55,905 bases of DNA, from contig CANCXY010000001.1 in NCBI GenBank assembly GCA_947381875.1, forward strand, positions 1 to 55,905, written 5' to 3'. A program made the position numbers and the translations under genes. Shown here piece after piece: positions 15,842 to 23,986 of the stretch. This DNA comes from an uncultured Clostridia bacterium (GTDB lineage Bacteria > Bacillota > Clostridia > Oscillospirales > Ruminococcaceae). A model generated the notes under the pieces. The model did no database searches and was not told the origin of the DNA. It saw only the letters and a program-made list of their open reading frames with translations. Position 1 is the stretch's first letter. Each line of letters starts with the position of its first letter.

Positions 15842-15900
15842 GATGGGTTTCCAAAGGGGCTGCGCCCCTTTGGCGGAGTCCAGAGGCAGCGCCTCTGGGG
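15842..15900 (-). repeat. Modular hairpin repeat, copy 4 (two stems)
   Basis: GATGGG followed by CCAAAGGGGC/GCCCCTTTGG and CCAGAGGC/GCCTCTGG. The GGGC/GCCC stem is degenerate. It lies in the 356-base gap between the divergent CmpB-like and Mrp genes, which otherwise holds only the Mrp promoter. Confidence 0.8.
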
Positions 15901-15931
15901 CAGCCTTTCGGTTTTCGCGAGCAAATATGCC

Positions 15932-15960
15932 TTGACAGTGTTTTTTTGTCCCTTTATAAT
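15932..15960 (+). promoter_or_regulatory. Consensus sigma-A promoter for mrp
   Basis: TTGACA (15932-15937), a 17-base spacer and TATAAT (15955-15960), a perfect match to the housekeeping consensus, 46 bases before the GTG of the Mrp gene. Confidence 0.9.
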
Positions 15961-16006
15961 GGGTGGTAGAAAATACACCCGCTGCAAGATTGGAGGCACC
16001 TGAATC

Positions 16007-16840
16007 GTGAGTGAAAATTGTACGCACAACTGTGAGAGCTGCGGCGAAGCCTGCGCGTCCCGCACAGCCCCGCAGGATTTCCATGAACCGCCGCACACTT
16101 TGAGCCGTATCCGAAAGGTGATCGGCGTGGTAAGCGGCAAGGGCGGCGTCGGCAAGAGCATGACCGCGGCCATGCTGTCCGTTCTGCTGGCGCGGAAAGG
16201 GCACCATACCGGCATACTGGACGCAGACGTAACCGGACCAAGCATCCCGCGCCTGTTCGGCCTGCACGGGCGGGCGCGCGCCGATGAACAGGGCTGCTAC
16301 CCCGTCAGGACCCGCACGGGCATTGACGTGATGAGCGTGAACCTGCTGCTGGACGCGGAGACCGACCCCGTTGTATGGCGCGGGCCTGTCATCGCGGGCG
16401 CGGTGAAGCAGTTCTGGCAGGAGGTCATCTGGAAAGATGTGGACTTCCTGTTCGTCGATATGCCCCCCGGCACGGGCGATGTGCCGCTGACGGTGTTCCA
16501 GACGCTGCCGGTGGATGGGATCGTCGTCGTGGCAAGCCCGCAGGACCTTGTGAGCCTGATCGTCTCAAAGGCGGTGAAGATGGCGCAGATGATGGACATC
16601 CCCATCCTGGGCCTTGTGGAGAACATGAGCTATGTCCTGTGCCCGGACTGCGGCAAAAAAATCGCGCTTTTCGGCGAAAGCCATGTGGATGAAATCGCCG
16701 CTTCGTTCCGCCTGCCCGTGCTGGCGCGCGTCCCGCTCGACCCCGCTTTGGCGGCATTGGCCGACCGGGGCGAGATCGAATCGTTCACCGGCGATATGCT
16801 CGACGGCGCGGCAGACGCGGTGGAAAAGCTGCTGGGATAA
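16007..16840 (+). CDS. Mrp/NBP35 family P-loop ATPase (iron-sulfur carrier)
   Basis: A 277-residue protein that starts at GTG with GGAGG 10 bases upstream. The deviant Walker A GKGGVGKS is at 44-51, DMPPGTGDVPLT at about 151-162, and LCPDCGKK (Cys212, Cys215) is the bridging cluster motif. The N-terminus carries an additional cysteine set (Cys5, 9, 12, 16 in a C-x3-C-x2-C-x3-C spacing), as in forms with an extra cluster site. The family binds and delivers [4Fe-4S] clusters in the cytoplasm. mscL follows after 12 bases. Confidence 0.93.
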   Translation: MSENCTHNCESCGEACASRTAPQDFHEPPHTLSRIRKVIGVVSGKGGVGKSMTAAMLSVLLARKGHHTGILDADVTGPSIPRLFGLHGRARADEQGCYPVRTRTGIDVMSVNLLLDAETDPVVWRGPVIAGAVKQFWQEVIWKDVDFLFVDMPPGTGDVPLTVFQTLPVDGIVVVASPQDLVSLIVSKAVKMAQMMDIPILGLVENMSYVLCPDCGKKIALFGESHVDEIAASFRLPVLARVPLDPALAALADRGEIESFTGDMLDGAADAVEKLLG

Positions 16841-16852
16841 AGGAGGGGCCGC

Positions 16853-17284
16853 ATGAAAAAGTTTTGGGCAGAATTCAAGGAGTTCGCGGTGCGGGGCAAC
16901 GTGATTGATATGGCCGTGGGCGTTGTCATCGGCGGCGCATTCAGCAAGATCGTGACGGCGGTCGTGAATATGGTGATGTCCGTCGTCGGGCTGTTCACCA
17001 GCGCTATCGACCTGAGTACGCTGGCCCTGACCTTGTACCGCGAGGGGGCGGCGGAGCCGTATTTTTCCCTTCCCTACGGCGCGTTCCTGCAAAGCGTGCT
17101 GGAATTTCTGATCCTGGCGCTGAGCGTGTTCTGCGTGCTGAAGATCCTCAACAGCTTCCACCGCAAAAAGGAGGAGGAAAAAGCCGAGGCCGAAACAGCC
17201 GCCAAGGCCGAACCTTCCAAGGAAGAAGCGCTGCTTATGGAGATCCGCGACCTTTTGAAGGAGAACGCGGCCAAAGGCGCGTAG
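16853..17284 (+). CDS. mscL: Large-conductance mechanosensitive channel MscL
   Basis: A 143-residue protein with the MscL pattern: KFWAEFKEFAVRGNVIDMAVGVVIGGAFSKIV (N-terminal amphipathic helix and pore helix TM1), a periplasmic-side loop, then TM2 (LEFLILALSVFCVLKILN) and a charged C-terminal helix. It opens under membrane tension to release solutes on hypo-osmotic shock. The C-terminal Lys/Glu/Ala linker is slightly longer than in E. coli. GGAGGGG precedes the ATG; a terminator follows. Confidence 0.96.
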   Translation: MKKFWAEFKEFAVRGNVIDMAVGVVIGGAFSKIVTAVVNMVMSVVGLFTSAIDLSTLALTLYREGAAEPYFSLPYGAFLQSVLEFLILALSVFCVLKILNSFHRKKEEEKAEAETAAKAEPSKEEALLMEIRDLLKENAAKGA

Positions 17285-17317
17285 CCCCGCTTTCCCTTCC
17301 ATCTATAAAACGATATA

Positions 17318-17353
17318 CCCCGCCGGAATACTTCAACTCCGGCGGGATTTTTT
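17318..17353 (+). terminator. Rho-independent terminator after mscL
   Basis: CCCGCCGGA/TCCGGCGGG stem (17318-17346) with a 10-base loop, followed by ATTTTTT. Confidence 0.9.
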
Positions 17354-17377
17354 GAAAGGGATTTCGGATTTTGGCGA

Positions 17378-17404
17378 TTTTCCCCGCAGGAGGCGGGGAG
17401 AAAA
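17378..17404. repeat. GC palindrome of the CCCCGCC family
   Basis: TTTTCCCCGC and GCGGGGAGAAAA pair around AGGAG. It has the same form as the palindromes in the flagellar operon spacers. Confidence 0.6.
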
Positions 17405-17524
17405 CAGCCAATCAGCGGTTTTCTTGAAAAACGCAGCTCTCTTTTTTGTGCAGGGAACAAGAGGAAAACACGGGACGCCTGCCCTATAATGGGAGAAGCG
17501 GAAACAGCAAAGGAGGGTTTCCCC

Positions 17525-18385
17525 GTGGAATGGGTAGAACATCTGAATCAAAGCATGCAATACATTGAGGAACACCTGGCGGATGAAATCGACTATGAGC
17601 AGCTTGGGCGTATCGCCTGCTGTTCGTCCTACCACTACCAGCGCATGTTCACCTATATGGCGGGCCTCCCCCTGGGGGAATATATCCGCCGCAGGAGGAT
17701 GTCGCTGGCGGCGGTAGACATTCAGAGCGGCGGTGAGCGCATTGTGGATGTGGCGCTGAAATACGGCTACAGTTCCCCCACAGCCTTCAACCGGGCGTTT
17801 CAGGCGTTTCACGGCGTCGCGCCCTCGGCGGTGAAGGCGGCGGGCGTGCCGGTGAAATCGTTCTCCCCCATCGTGTTCCATATCGCTGTGAAAGGAGCGG
17901 CACAGATGGATTACAGGATCGAAAACAAAGAAGCGTTCCGCGTCGTCGGGGTATCGACGCCGCTGGAACGGGAACTGGAAAAGAATTTCCAGTGTGTGCC
18001 GAAGCTGTGGGAAAAGGCGGCGGCAGACGGCACATTGCAGAAACTGGCGGGCCTGATGGATTCCCAGCCTATGGGCATTTTAGGTGTGAGCGCCTGCGGC
18101 GACGCGGAAAACTGGAAATATTTTATCGCCGTTTCCAGTACAAAGCCGTGCGGGGAATTTGAGGAATACGCCGTGCCCGCCTGCACCTGGGCGATCTTCT
18201 CCGGCAGCGGGACAAACCAGTCTATCCAGATGCTGGAACAGCGCATTGTGACGGAATGGCTGCCGACTTCCGGCTATGAGTACGCCAACGACCTCCTTGC
18301 GCCTGATATTGAGGTCTATCTCAGCCCCGACCCGCAGGACGCACGGTATGAGGTGTGGATACCGGTGACGAAGAAGAAGGGGTAA
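17525..18385 (+). CDS. AraC family regulator with GyrI-like effector domain
   Basis: A 286-residue protein. The N-terminal AraC DNA-binding region (about 5-110) has two HTHs with LGRIACCSSYHYQRMFTYM and VALKYGYSSPTAFNRAFQAF. The C-terminal half (about 130-286) fits the GyrI-like small-molecule binding domain (MDYRIENKEAFRVVGVSTPL at its start). This resembles Rob/SoxS-like multidrug regulators that bind drugs or other hydrophobic ligands. GTG 17525 is preferred since AAGGAGGG lies 7 bases upstream; an ATG 12 codons earlier has no site. No adjacent transporter target is seen. Confidence 0.9.
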   Translation: MEWVEHLNQSMQYIEEHLADEIDYEQLGRIACCSSYHYQRMFTYMAGLPLGEYIRRRRMSLAAVDIQSGGERIVDVALKYGYSSPTAFNRAFQAFHGVAPSAVKAAGVPVKSFSPIVFHIAVKGAAQMDYRIENKEAFRVVGVSTPLERELEKNFQCVPKLWEKAAADGTLQKLAGLMDSQPMGILGVSACGDAENWKYFIAVSSTKPCGEFEEYAVPACTWAIFSGSGTNQSIQMLEQRIVTEWLPTSGYEYANDLLAPDIEVYLSPDPQDARYEVWIPVTKKKG

Positions 18386-18393
18386 AAGAATAG

Positions 18394-18420
18394 AGGGCGG
18401 GGCATTGCCCCGCCCTTAAT
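18394..18420 (+). terminator. GC-rich hairpin after the AraC-type gene
   Basis: AGGGCGGGGC/GCCCCGCCCT with a three-base loop. It is followed by TAATGT rather than a T-run, so its activity as a terminator is uncertain. Confidence 0.45.
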
Positions 18421-18429
18421 GTATGGAAT

Positions 18430-18560
18430 GTTAGGCTGCGCCCAAACGGCCCAGAGGCTCTGCCTCTGGACTCTGCGGCCTTTCCGACTCGCTAAGAGCC
18501 GCCGCAGCGCGGCGATTGCTCGCGTGGACGTGCCTGCGGGCGCAGTGAAAAAGGCCGGCG
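18430..18560 (+). repeat. Modular hairpin repeat, copy 5 (divergent)
   Basis: It starts with a GGGC-type stem and a CCAGAGGC/GCCTCTGG stem, then ACTCTG. The third stem is replaced by a longer arm pair GGCCTTT/AAAGGCC around an Arg/Gly-codon-like GC-rich insert. It lies between the convergent AraC-type and ABC ATPase genes. Confidence 0.65.
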
Positions 18561-18585
18561 AAACTTTTAATTGTCCCAGCGCTCA

Positions 18586-19395
18586 TCAATCACTCAACAA
18601 AATGCGGTCATTATCCAGCGCTTTCCCGGCGCTGGCACGGAACTGCGCTAACAGCGCTTCTACCGTCATGCCTGCGCGCTGTTCGCCCGAAAGCTCCAGC
18701 ACAATCCGCCCGCCGTCCATCATAATGGTGCGATTGCCCAGCGCAAGCGCGGAATGGATATTATGCGTGATCATCATGCAGGTGATGTGATTTTTTTCCA
18801 CAATGCTCTTTGTCAGCGCCAACACCTTTTCCGCCGTCGCGGGGTCCAGCGCGCCGGTGTGTTCATCCAACAGCAGCAGCTTTGGCGTTACAAGCGTCGC
18901 CATCAGCAGCGTGAGCGCCTGACGCTGCCCGCCTGACAGAAGTCCGACCGGGCTGTCCAGCCTATCCTCCAGCCCCAGTTCCAGCCCCGCCAGCCGCTCC
19001 CGGAAAAAGGCGCGGTCTTTCCTTGTAATCGTGCCAAACGGCGCGCGCGTGCGGGCCGTCCGCAGGTATGCAAGGGCCAGATTTTCCTCGATCGTCATAT
19101 GCGGCGCGGTGCCTTTAAGCGGGTCCTGGAACAGCCGCCCAATCTGTGTTGAACGTTTATATTCCGGTACAAACGTCATATCCTGCCCGTCGATCAACAC
19201 GCGCCCTTTATCCACATAGAACACGCCCGCGACTGCGTTAAACAGCGTCGACTTGCCCGCGCCGTTGCCGCCAATGATTGTGACGAAATCCCCTGGGGCC
19301 AGCGTCAGCGAGAGGTCCTCTACCGCCTTTTTCTCATTGATGGTGCCCGCGTCAAATGTTTTAGAAATCCCCCGCAGTTCCAGCATATCAGCCAT
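18586..19395 (-). CDS. trpZ: ABC transporter ATP-binding protein, predicted tryptophan uptake (TrpZ type)
   Basis: A 269-residue ATPase: Walker A GGNGAGKST at 42-50, signature LLSGGQRQ, Walker B LLLLDEH followed by TGALDP, and H-loop MMITHN. DEH instead of DEP is common in this transporter family. ATG 19395 overlaps the permease stop (ATGGCTGA) with GGGAGG 9 bases upstream. The gene belongs to an operon headed by a tryptophan T-box with a PF04392-type binding protein, hence tryptophan (or a precursor) uptake is inferred; the ATPase alone would not reveal the substrate. Confidence 0.85.
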   Translation of the reverse strand: MADMLELRGISKTFDAGTINEKKAVEDLSLTLAPGDFVTIIGGNGAGKSTLFNAVAGVFYVDKGRVLIDGQDMTFVPEYKRSTQIGRLFQDPLKGTAPHMTIEENLALAYLRTARTRAPFGTITRKDRAFFRERLAGLELGLEDRLDSPVGLLSGGQRQALTLLMATLVTPKLLLLDEHTGALDPATAEKVLALTKSIVEKNHITCMMITHNIHSALALGNRTIMMDGGRIVLELSGEQRAGMTVEALLAQFRASAGKALDNDRILLSD

Positions 19396-20290
19396 TCTGT
19401 TTCGCCTCCCTGCGCTTTTTTGCAAAAAGGATCTTATCTCGGATGGCCGGATACGAAATAGCCGCGGCCACAATGATTGCCGAGAGCAGTTTCATATTTT
19501 TCGCGTCGATATGCGCCGCAATCGCCACGGCAATGATGATGCGGTACACCACCGCCCCCACCGACGCCGCCAGCACACCGCGCACCAGCGTATGCCTGCC
19601 GCCGCGCCCGAAAATCACCTCGCCAATGATAAGGCTCGCCAGCCCGATCACGACCATACCATTGCCCATTGTATTATCCGCGAATTTCTGGTACTGCGCC
19701 AGCAGCGCCCCTGAAAGCGCGACAACAGCATTGGAGAGGCACAGCCCCACCGTGACTGTAAACGTCGGGTTGATGCTCGACGCCGCCACCATATCGCGGT
19801 TATCGCCCGTGGCGCGCAGGGAAAGGCCAAGCTGCGTGCGCAGGAAAAGAACCAACAGCACGCACAGCACCGCTGTAATCGCCAGCGCCTGTGCTAAATT
19901 GCCCCACGCGCCCAGCGTATTCTGGGCCGCTGTAAAAATGGTATCCTCTTTCAGGAAGTTGACGTTCGGTTTCCCCATTACAATCAGGTTGACCGAATAC
20001 AGCGCCGTCATGGTGATGATACCCGCCAGGATGGGCTGCACGCGCAGGCGCGTTTGCAAAAGGGCCGTGACAAATCCGGCCAACGTACCAGCGACCACCG
20101 CCAGCACCAGGCCCAGAAGCGGCTGTCCGTTTACGGCAAATACCGCCGATACCGCCCCGCCCAGCGTAAAGGTCCCGTCCGTCGTCAGGTCGGCAATGTC
20201 CAGCGTGCGGAAGGAAATATACAATCCCAGCGCGACCAGGGCATAGATCAGCCCTTGCTCCACCGCGCCGCGCAAAACCAGCAGGCTCAT
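19388..20290 (-). CDS. trpY: ABC transporter permease, predicted tryptophan uptake (TrpY type)
   Basis: A 300-residue BPD_transp_2 family permease with about eight or nine hydrophobic segments, including LIYALVALGLYISFRTLDI near the N-terminus, the family pattern for branched-chain and related permeases. ATG 20290 is preferred, with AAGGAG 7 bases upstream. It overlaps the ATPase start and lies downstream of the binding protein and a DUF952 gene. It likely forms the membrane channel as a homodimer. Confidence 0.88.
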   Translation of the reverse strand: MSLLVLRGAVEQGLIYALVALGLYISFRTLDIADLTTDGTFTLGGAVSAVFAVNGQPLLGLVLAVVAGTLAGFVTALLQTRLRVQPILAGIITMTALYSVNLIVMGKPNVNFLKEDTIFTAAQNTLGAWGNLAQALAITAVLCVLLVLFLRTQLGLSLRATGDNRDMVAASSINPTFTVTVGLCLSNAVVALSGALLAQYQKFADNTMGNGMVVIGLASLIIGEVIFGRGGRHTLVRGVLAASVGAVVYRIIIAVAIAAHIDAKNMKLLSAIIVAAAISYPAIRDKILFAKKRREAKQNG

Positions 20291-20381
20291 GAAATTTCTC
20301 CTTTTACCGGGAATATCCTGTTTTCCCATGTCCCCCGCTTTGCAGGAAACACACAATCGCTTTGCTCTGGATACTCCCCTT

Positions 20382-20735
20382 TTATTGATCCGCGAACTCT
20401 TTCAGCTCCGAGTTCTTGATGTACCTGCCCTGCGTGTCCCGCAAAAAGGGCAGCACCGCCGTCACGGCGTCGCGGTTCACAAGGCCGTAGATGTGCGGGT
20501 ATAATCTGCCGCAGTCGCCCCCGTCCTCATAGCGTACCTCAGCATGCAGCTTTGTTTCGTCGATACATACGATTACGAGTGCGGCGGATTCATTTTCAAA
20601 ATTCGGCGCGATGCGCCACCAGTATTCCGGCGAAGTACAGTGGATAAACCCGTCCGCCGCGATATTGCGGTGCCCCCACAGTTCCTTGTCTTTGCGCTGC
20701 TCCCATGTTGCCTGTCGCATACAGTGCAGAATCAT
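20382..20735 (-). CDS. DUF952 family protein inside the transporter operon
   Basis: A 117-residue protein with the DUF952 signature GFIHCTSPEYWWRIAPNF and LYPHIYGLVNRDAVTAV near the C-terminus. The biochemical function of the family is not known. ATG 20735 has GAAAGGGA about 9 bases upstream. It sits between the binding protein and permease genes of a T-box operon on the same strand, so it should be induced with them. This insertion is unusual. Confidence 0.88.
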   Translation of the reverse strand: MILHCMRQATWEQRKDKELWGHRNIAADGFIHCTSPEYWWRIAPNFENESAALVIVCIDETKLHAEVRYEDGGDCGRLYPHIYGLVNRDAVTAVLPFLRDTQGRYIKNSELKEFADQ

Positions 20736-20823
20736 ACTATTTTTCCCTTTCCTGTTCGCGGCAGGGAAAACGTGCCATTCCCGCCTTTGTCCGGGCGGAA
20801 ATGGCACTATTTTCCCCCTTGCC

Positions 20824-21903
20824 TTATTTTGCGTATTTGCTCACATCCACGCCGATGGCCTCGGCTGTTTCCGTGTTCACCACAATGGCGTTGTCCTTCA
20901 ATACCTCCACAGGCACCTCGCTGACGGGCGTACCTGTCAGGATTTTCAGGGCCATATCGGCTGTTTGTGTGCCCAGGTTCGTGTAGTTGACACCTACGGT
21001 GGCCAGGCCGCCGTCGTTCACCAGGCTGTCTGCCGCCGTATACACGGGCTTCTTCGCGTTGATGGCCTCATTTGCCAGTACGCTCATGGCAGAGGCAACG
21101 GTATTGTCGATGGGCACAAACATTGCGTCACAGGAGGAGAGCAGCGACTGTGCGGCTGTCTGTACGTCGCCTGTGCTGGCAACGGTGGCCTCCGTATAGG
21201 TAAGGCCCTTGCTGTCCAGATATGCCTTTGTCTTTTCCATGACGGATACGCTGTTATCCTCGCCTGCGTTATAAATCAGGCCAAAGCTCTTGACATCGGG
21301 CGTCAGTTCCGACGCGAGGTCGAAAATCTTTTCTACAGGGATGTCGTCCGATGTGCCGGTGATATTGCCTTCGGGCGCGTCCATGTTTTCCACAAGGCCC
21401 GCCGCGATGGGATCGGTCACGGCGCTGAACACGATGGGGATATCCGTGCCCGCCGCCGCTGTGGCCGCGCCCTGGGCCGCCGGGGTGGCAATGGCGATAA
21501 TTGCGTCTACCTTATCGCCGACAAACTGCTGGCAGATGCTGTTGATCGTGCTGGGGTCGTTCTGGCCGCTCTTATAGTCGATAGCGATTTCCAGTCCGTT
21601 TTCAGCGGCTTTGGCGTTCAGCTCTGCTTCGATTGCCGTGCGGATTTCGTCCAGTGAGGGATGCTCCATCAACTGGATCAATCCGATCGTCACTTTCTTT
21701 GCCTCTGTGCTGTCGGGCTGGGAGGAAGAAGATGTGCTGTCGGCAGCCGGGGAGCTTTCGGAGGAAGATGACGTGCTGCCGGAACTGTCTGTCCCCGCGC
21801 TGGAGGACTGGGAGCTGGAGGACGCGCCGCCGCACGCGGTGAGCGCGCTCAGGAGGAACGCGGCGCAAAGGACGATGCTCAGGATTTTTTTCAGTTTCTT
21901 CAT
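20824..21903 (-). CDS. trpX: ABC transporter substrate-binding lipoprotein (TrpX type)
   Basis: A 359-residue lipoprotein. The signal peptide ends in the lipobox LTAC with the lipidated Cys at residue 24, followed by a Ser-rich linker of about 60 residues. The mature domain from KKVTIGLIQLMEHPSLDEI matches ABC_sub_bind (PF04392). It includes the hinge-region segment IVFSAVTDPIAAGLV near residue 170. ATG 21903 has AAAGGGG 9 bases upstream. The T-box leader with a Trp specifier immediately upstream makes tryptophan the likely ligand, consistent with published T-box regulon assignments of trpXYZ. Confidence 0.9.
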   Translation of the reverse strand: MKKLKKILSIVLCAAFLLSALTACGGASSSSQSSSAGTDSSGSTSSSSESSPAADSTSSSSQPDSTEAKKVTIGLIQLMEHPSLDEIRTAIEAELNAKAAENGLEIAIDYKSGQNDPSTINSICQQFVGDKVDAIIAIATPAAQGAATAAAGTDIPIVFSAVTDPIAAGLVENMDAPEGNITGTSDDIPVEKIFDLASELTPDVKSFGLIYNAGEDNSVSVMEKTKAYLDSKGLTYTEATVASTGDVQTAAQSLLSSCDAMFVPIDNTVASAMSVLANEAINAKKPVYTAADSLVNDGGLATVGVNYTNLGTQTADMALKILTGTPVSEVPVEVLKDNAIVVNTETAEAIGVDVSKYAK

Positions 21904-22045
21904 GGTATGAAACCCCTTTCTATTATTCGGGCGGCGGGGCGTGCCCGCGCAGCCGGACGGCAAACCGGTTTACCATCCACAAGCCGCGTTAGCCTGCAGC
22001 GCCATTCCCGCCTGTGCGGTGCGCCTTTCCCATTCCGCGCCGCAC

Positions 22046-22316
22046 AAAAACGCCTGCCCTTGCTTTCTGCACAAGGACAGGCGTTGTAAACACAACAAAT
22101 ACCTGCGGTACCACCTTGATTGCCGCCCAAACCGGCGGCCCCCTCCGCGAAGATGCCAACACATCCTCTGCCCTATAACGCGAGCACGCGTCGGGAGCTA
22201 ATAGGCTTTCGCTGTTCACCCCGCCCTCGGCGGTCCATTTGCCGTCCCGCTTCCGGTCCCATTCTCAGCACCAGGGACTCTCTGCGCGTGCGCTTCCGGC
22301 TTTATCTCCGCTTCAT
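22046..22316 (-). promoter_or_regulatory. T-box riboswitch, tryptophan (TGG) specifier
   Basis: The minus strand holds the conserved T-box motif AAGGTGGTACCGCAG (22117-22103), followed by a terminator stem CGCCTGTCCTTG/CAAGGGCAGGCG and TTTTT (22083-22046). Upstream is Stem I: the basal helix GCGG/CCGC and the next helix GCCG/CGGC enclose an internal loop AGATAAA/AAATGGA. The triplet TGG in that loop (22237-22235) sits exactly where the specifier codon lies, preceded by AAA and followed by A. The apical part has GTCCC/GGGAC around TGGTGCTGAGAAT, typical of the distal loop. Uncharged tRNA-Trp should therefore turn on trpXYZ. Confidence 0.93.
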
Positions 22317-22329
22317 CGGTTTGGCTATT

Positions 22330-22358
22330 ATTAAACACGATTTGCGCGAAAATGTCAA
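22330..22358 (-). promoter_or_regulatory. Sigma-A promoter of the T-box operon
   Basis: TTGACA (22358-22353), a 17-base spacer and TTTAAT (22335-22330) on the minus strand, ending 14 bases before Stem I of the T-box. Confidence 0.85.
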
Positions 22359-22505
22359 GCCCTTTGTGCCTGTTTGGCAAGATTTTCAATAAAAACATCT
22401 ATTTCCCGCAAAACAGATTGCGCAAATTGGCCGTATCCGAGCCGCAGAGAGATTTCCGTGTATTCCTCCACCCATTTTCAGGGGGTTTTGCCCTATTAAA
22501 CGGGG

Positions 22506-22609
22506 CGCAACAATGAAATTGTTGCGTATGACGGGATTCCAAAGGGACTATGTCCCTTTGGCGGAGTCCAGAGGCAGCGCCTCTGGGCAGGTTTGGGCGG
22601 CAGCCCAAC
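22506..22609 (-). repeat. Modular hairpin repeat, copy 6, overlapping the fumarase beta 3' end
   Basis: On the minus strand: TTGGGC/GCCCAA, CCAGAGGC/GCCTCTGG, CCAAAGGGAC/GTCCCTTTGG, then ATCCCGTC and a flanking hairpin with loop TGAAA (arms CGCAACAA/TTGTTGCG, 22506-22526). The third stem is GGGA/TCCC where others have GGGG/CCCC, a paired change. The element is not after the stop but inside the reading frame of the upstream gene. Confidence 0.85.
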
Positions 22610-23144
22610 AGGCGGGGCCTGTCTGGTACAGGTCGGCCCCGGTGCTGTCGATGACGACAGTGAGGGGCATGTCGCGCACGACGAGTCGGCGCACGGCCTC
22701 GCTGCCGAGGTCCGGCCAGCAGATCAGCTCCGCGCTTTCTACGCAGGCGGCAATCAGAGCGCCCGCGCCGCCGGTGGCCCCGAAGTATACGGCGCCTGTC
22801 TCGCGCATGACCTCCACTACTTCTGCGCTGCGCGCGCCTTTGCCGATCATGCCGCGCAGGCCCAGGCGAAGCAGCGCGGGCGCGTAGGTGTCCATGCGTC
22901 CGCTTGTTGTGGGGCCGACAGAGCCGATGGGGGCGCCTTTGGGCGCGGGCGTGGGGCCGGCATAGTAAATCACCGCGTCTTCCATTTCAAACGGCAGAGG
23001 CTGGCCTGACGCTATTTGTTCGCACATCCTCTTGTGCGCGGCGTCGCGCGCAGTGTAAATAACACCGGAGAGCAGCACGGTGTCGCCGGCGCGCAGGATG
23101 GCCGCGTCCTCTTTTTTCAGCGGTGTGGAAAGGCGGTATTCCAT
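22548..23144 (-). CDS. Fumarate hydratase class I, beta subunit, with repeat-derived C-terminus
   Basis: A 198-residue protein matching the C-terminal (swivelling) domain of class I iron-sulfur fumarase / tartrate dehydratase. It has IYTARDAAHKRM, YYAGPTPAPKG, GSVGPTTSGRMD and MIGKGARS. With the alpha subunit it interconverts malate and fumarate. The native protein should end near VIDSTGADLYQTGPA. The last 21 residues (CWAAAQTCPEALPLDSAKGT) are translated from a modular hairpin repeat, which also provides the TAG stop. The start ATG shares one base with the alpha stop (TAATG). Confidence 0.9.
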   Translation of the reverse strand: MEYRLSTPLKKEDAAILRAGDTVLLSGVIYTARDAAHKRMCEQIASGQPLPFEMEDAVIYYAGPTPAPKGAPIGSVGPTTSGRMDTYAPALLRLGLRGMIGKGARSAEVVEVMRETGAVYFGATGGAGALIAACVESAELICWPDLGSEAVRRLVVRDMPLTVVIDSTGADLYQTGPACWAAAQTCPEALPLDSAKGT

Positions 23145-23986
23145 TACAGCGTCACCTCCGCGTGGCGGGTGACGTGACAGCTTATGTTTACCGCCACGGG
23201 CAGGCCCGCAATATGGGTGGGATATGTTTCGATCTGCACACCGAGGGCCGTCGTTTTGCCGCCGAAGCCCTGCGGGCCTGTGCCAAGCGCGTTGATGCGA
23301 TTGAGCAGTTCCCGTTCTATGTCCGCATAATAAGGGTCCGGGTGGCGGCTGTCTACGGGGCGCAGAAGCGCCTGTTTCGCCAGCAGCGCGGCGCGGTCAA
23401 AGGTGCCCCCGATGCCCACGCCCACCACAATGGGCGGGCACGGGTTCGGCCCTGCGCGGCGCACGGTATCCACCACAAAATCCTTTACCCCCTCCGCGCC
23501 GTCACTGGGCTTGAGCATGGCGAGGCGGCTCATGTTCTCACTGCCAAAGCCTTTGGGGGCAAGTGTGATCTTCAACGCGCCGCCCGGCACAATGCGCACC
23601 GTCAGCACGGCGGGCGTGTTGTCGCCGGTGTTGACGCGGCGCAGCGGGTCGGCAACGACCGATTTCCGCAGAAGCCCCTCCGTATAACCGCGCCGCACGC
23701 CCTCATTTACAGCGTCCTCCAATGCGCCGCCTGTGATATGTATTTCCTGCCCCAACTCCAAAAACACGCACGCCATGCCTGTGTCCTGGCAGATTGGCAG
23801 GCCCGTCTCTCGCGCAGCGTCCAGGTTCCGGCAGAGCGTACCAAGCGTTGCCTTTGCCAGCGGCCACGGCTCGGTATCGGCGGCGGCGCGCACCGCCCGC
23901 TCCATATCGGGTGGCAGCGTGCGGTTCGCCTCTGCGCACAGCGCTGCCACCGCGTTGGCGATTTTGTCGGCATGCACTTCCCTCAC
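23144..23986 (-). CDS. Fumarate hydratase class I, alpha subunit
   Basis: A 280-residue protein matching the N-terminal catalytic domain of class I fumarases. The three [4Fe-4S] ligands are visible at Cys66 (LPICQDTG), Cys183 (GPNPCPPIVVGVGIGG) and Cys270 (ISCHVTRHAE). It converts fumarate and malate using an oxygen-sensitive cluster, fitting an anaerobe. Start is GTG 23986, overlapping the malic enzyme stop (GTGA), with GGGGTGG 7 bases upstream. Part of a three-gene malate operon. Confidence 0.93.
   Translation of the reverse strand: MREVHADKIANAVAALCAEANRTLPPDMERAVRAAADTEPWPLAKATLGTLCRNLDAARETGLPICQDTGMACVFLELGQEIHITGGALEDAVNEGVRRGYTEGLLRKSVVADPLRRVNTGDNTPAVLTVRIVPGGALKITLAPKGFGSENMSRLAMLKPSDGAEGVKDFVVDTVRRAGPNPCPPIVVGVGIGGTFDRAALLAKQALLRPVDSRHPDPYYADIERELLNRINALGTGPQGFGGKTTALGVQIETYPTHIAGLPVAVNISCHVTRHAEVTL

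Noticed and set aside
16007..16840. Mrp-like protein as a nitrogenase-type or ParA protein
   Set aside because: The CPDC motif and DMPPGTGD are specific for the Mrp/NBP35 group, and no partner parB or nif gene is near.
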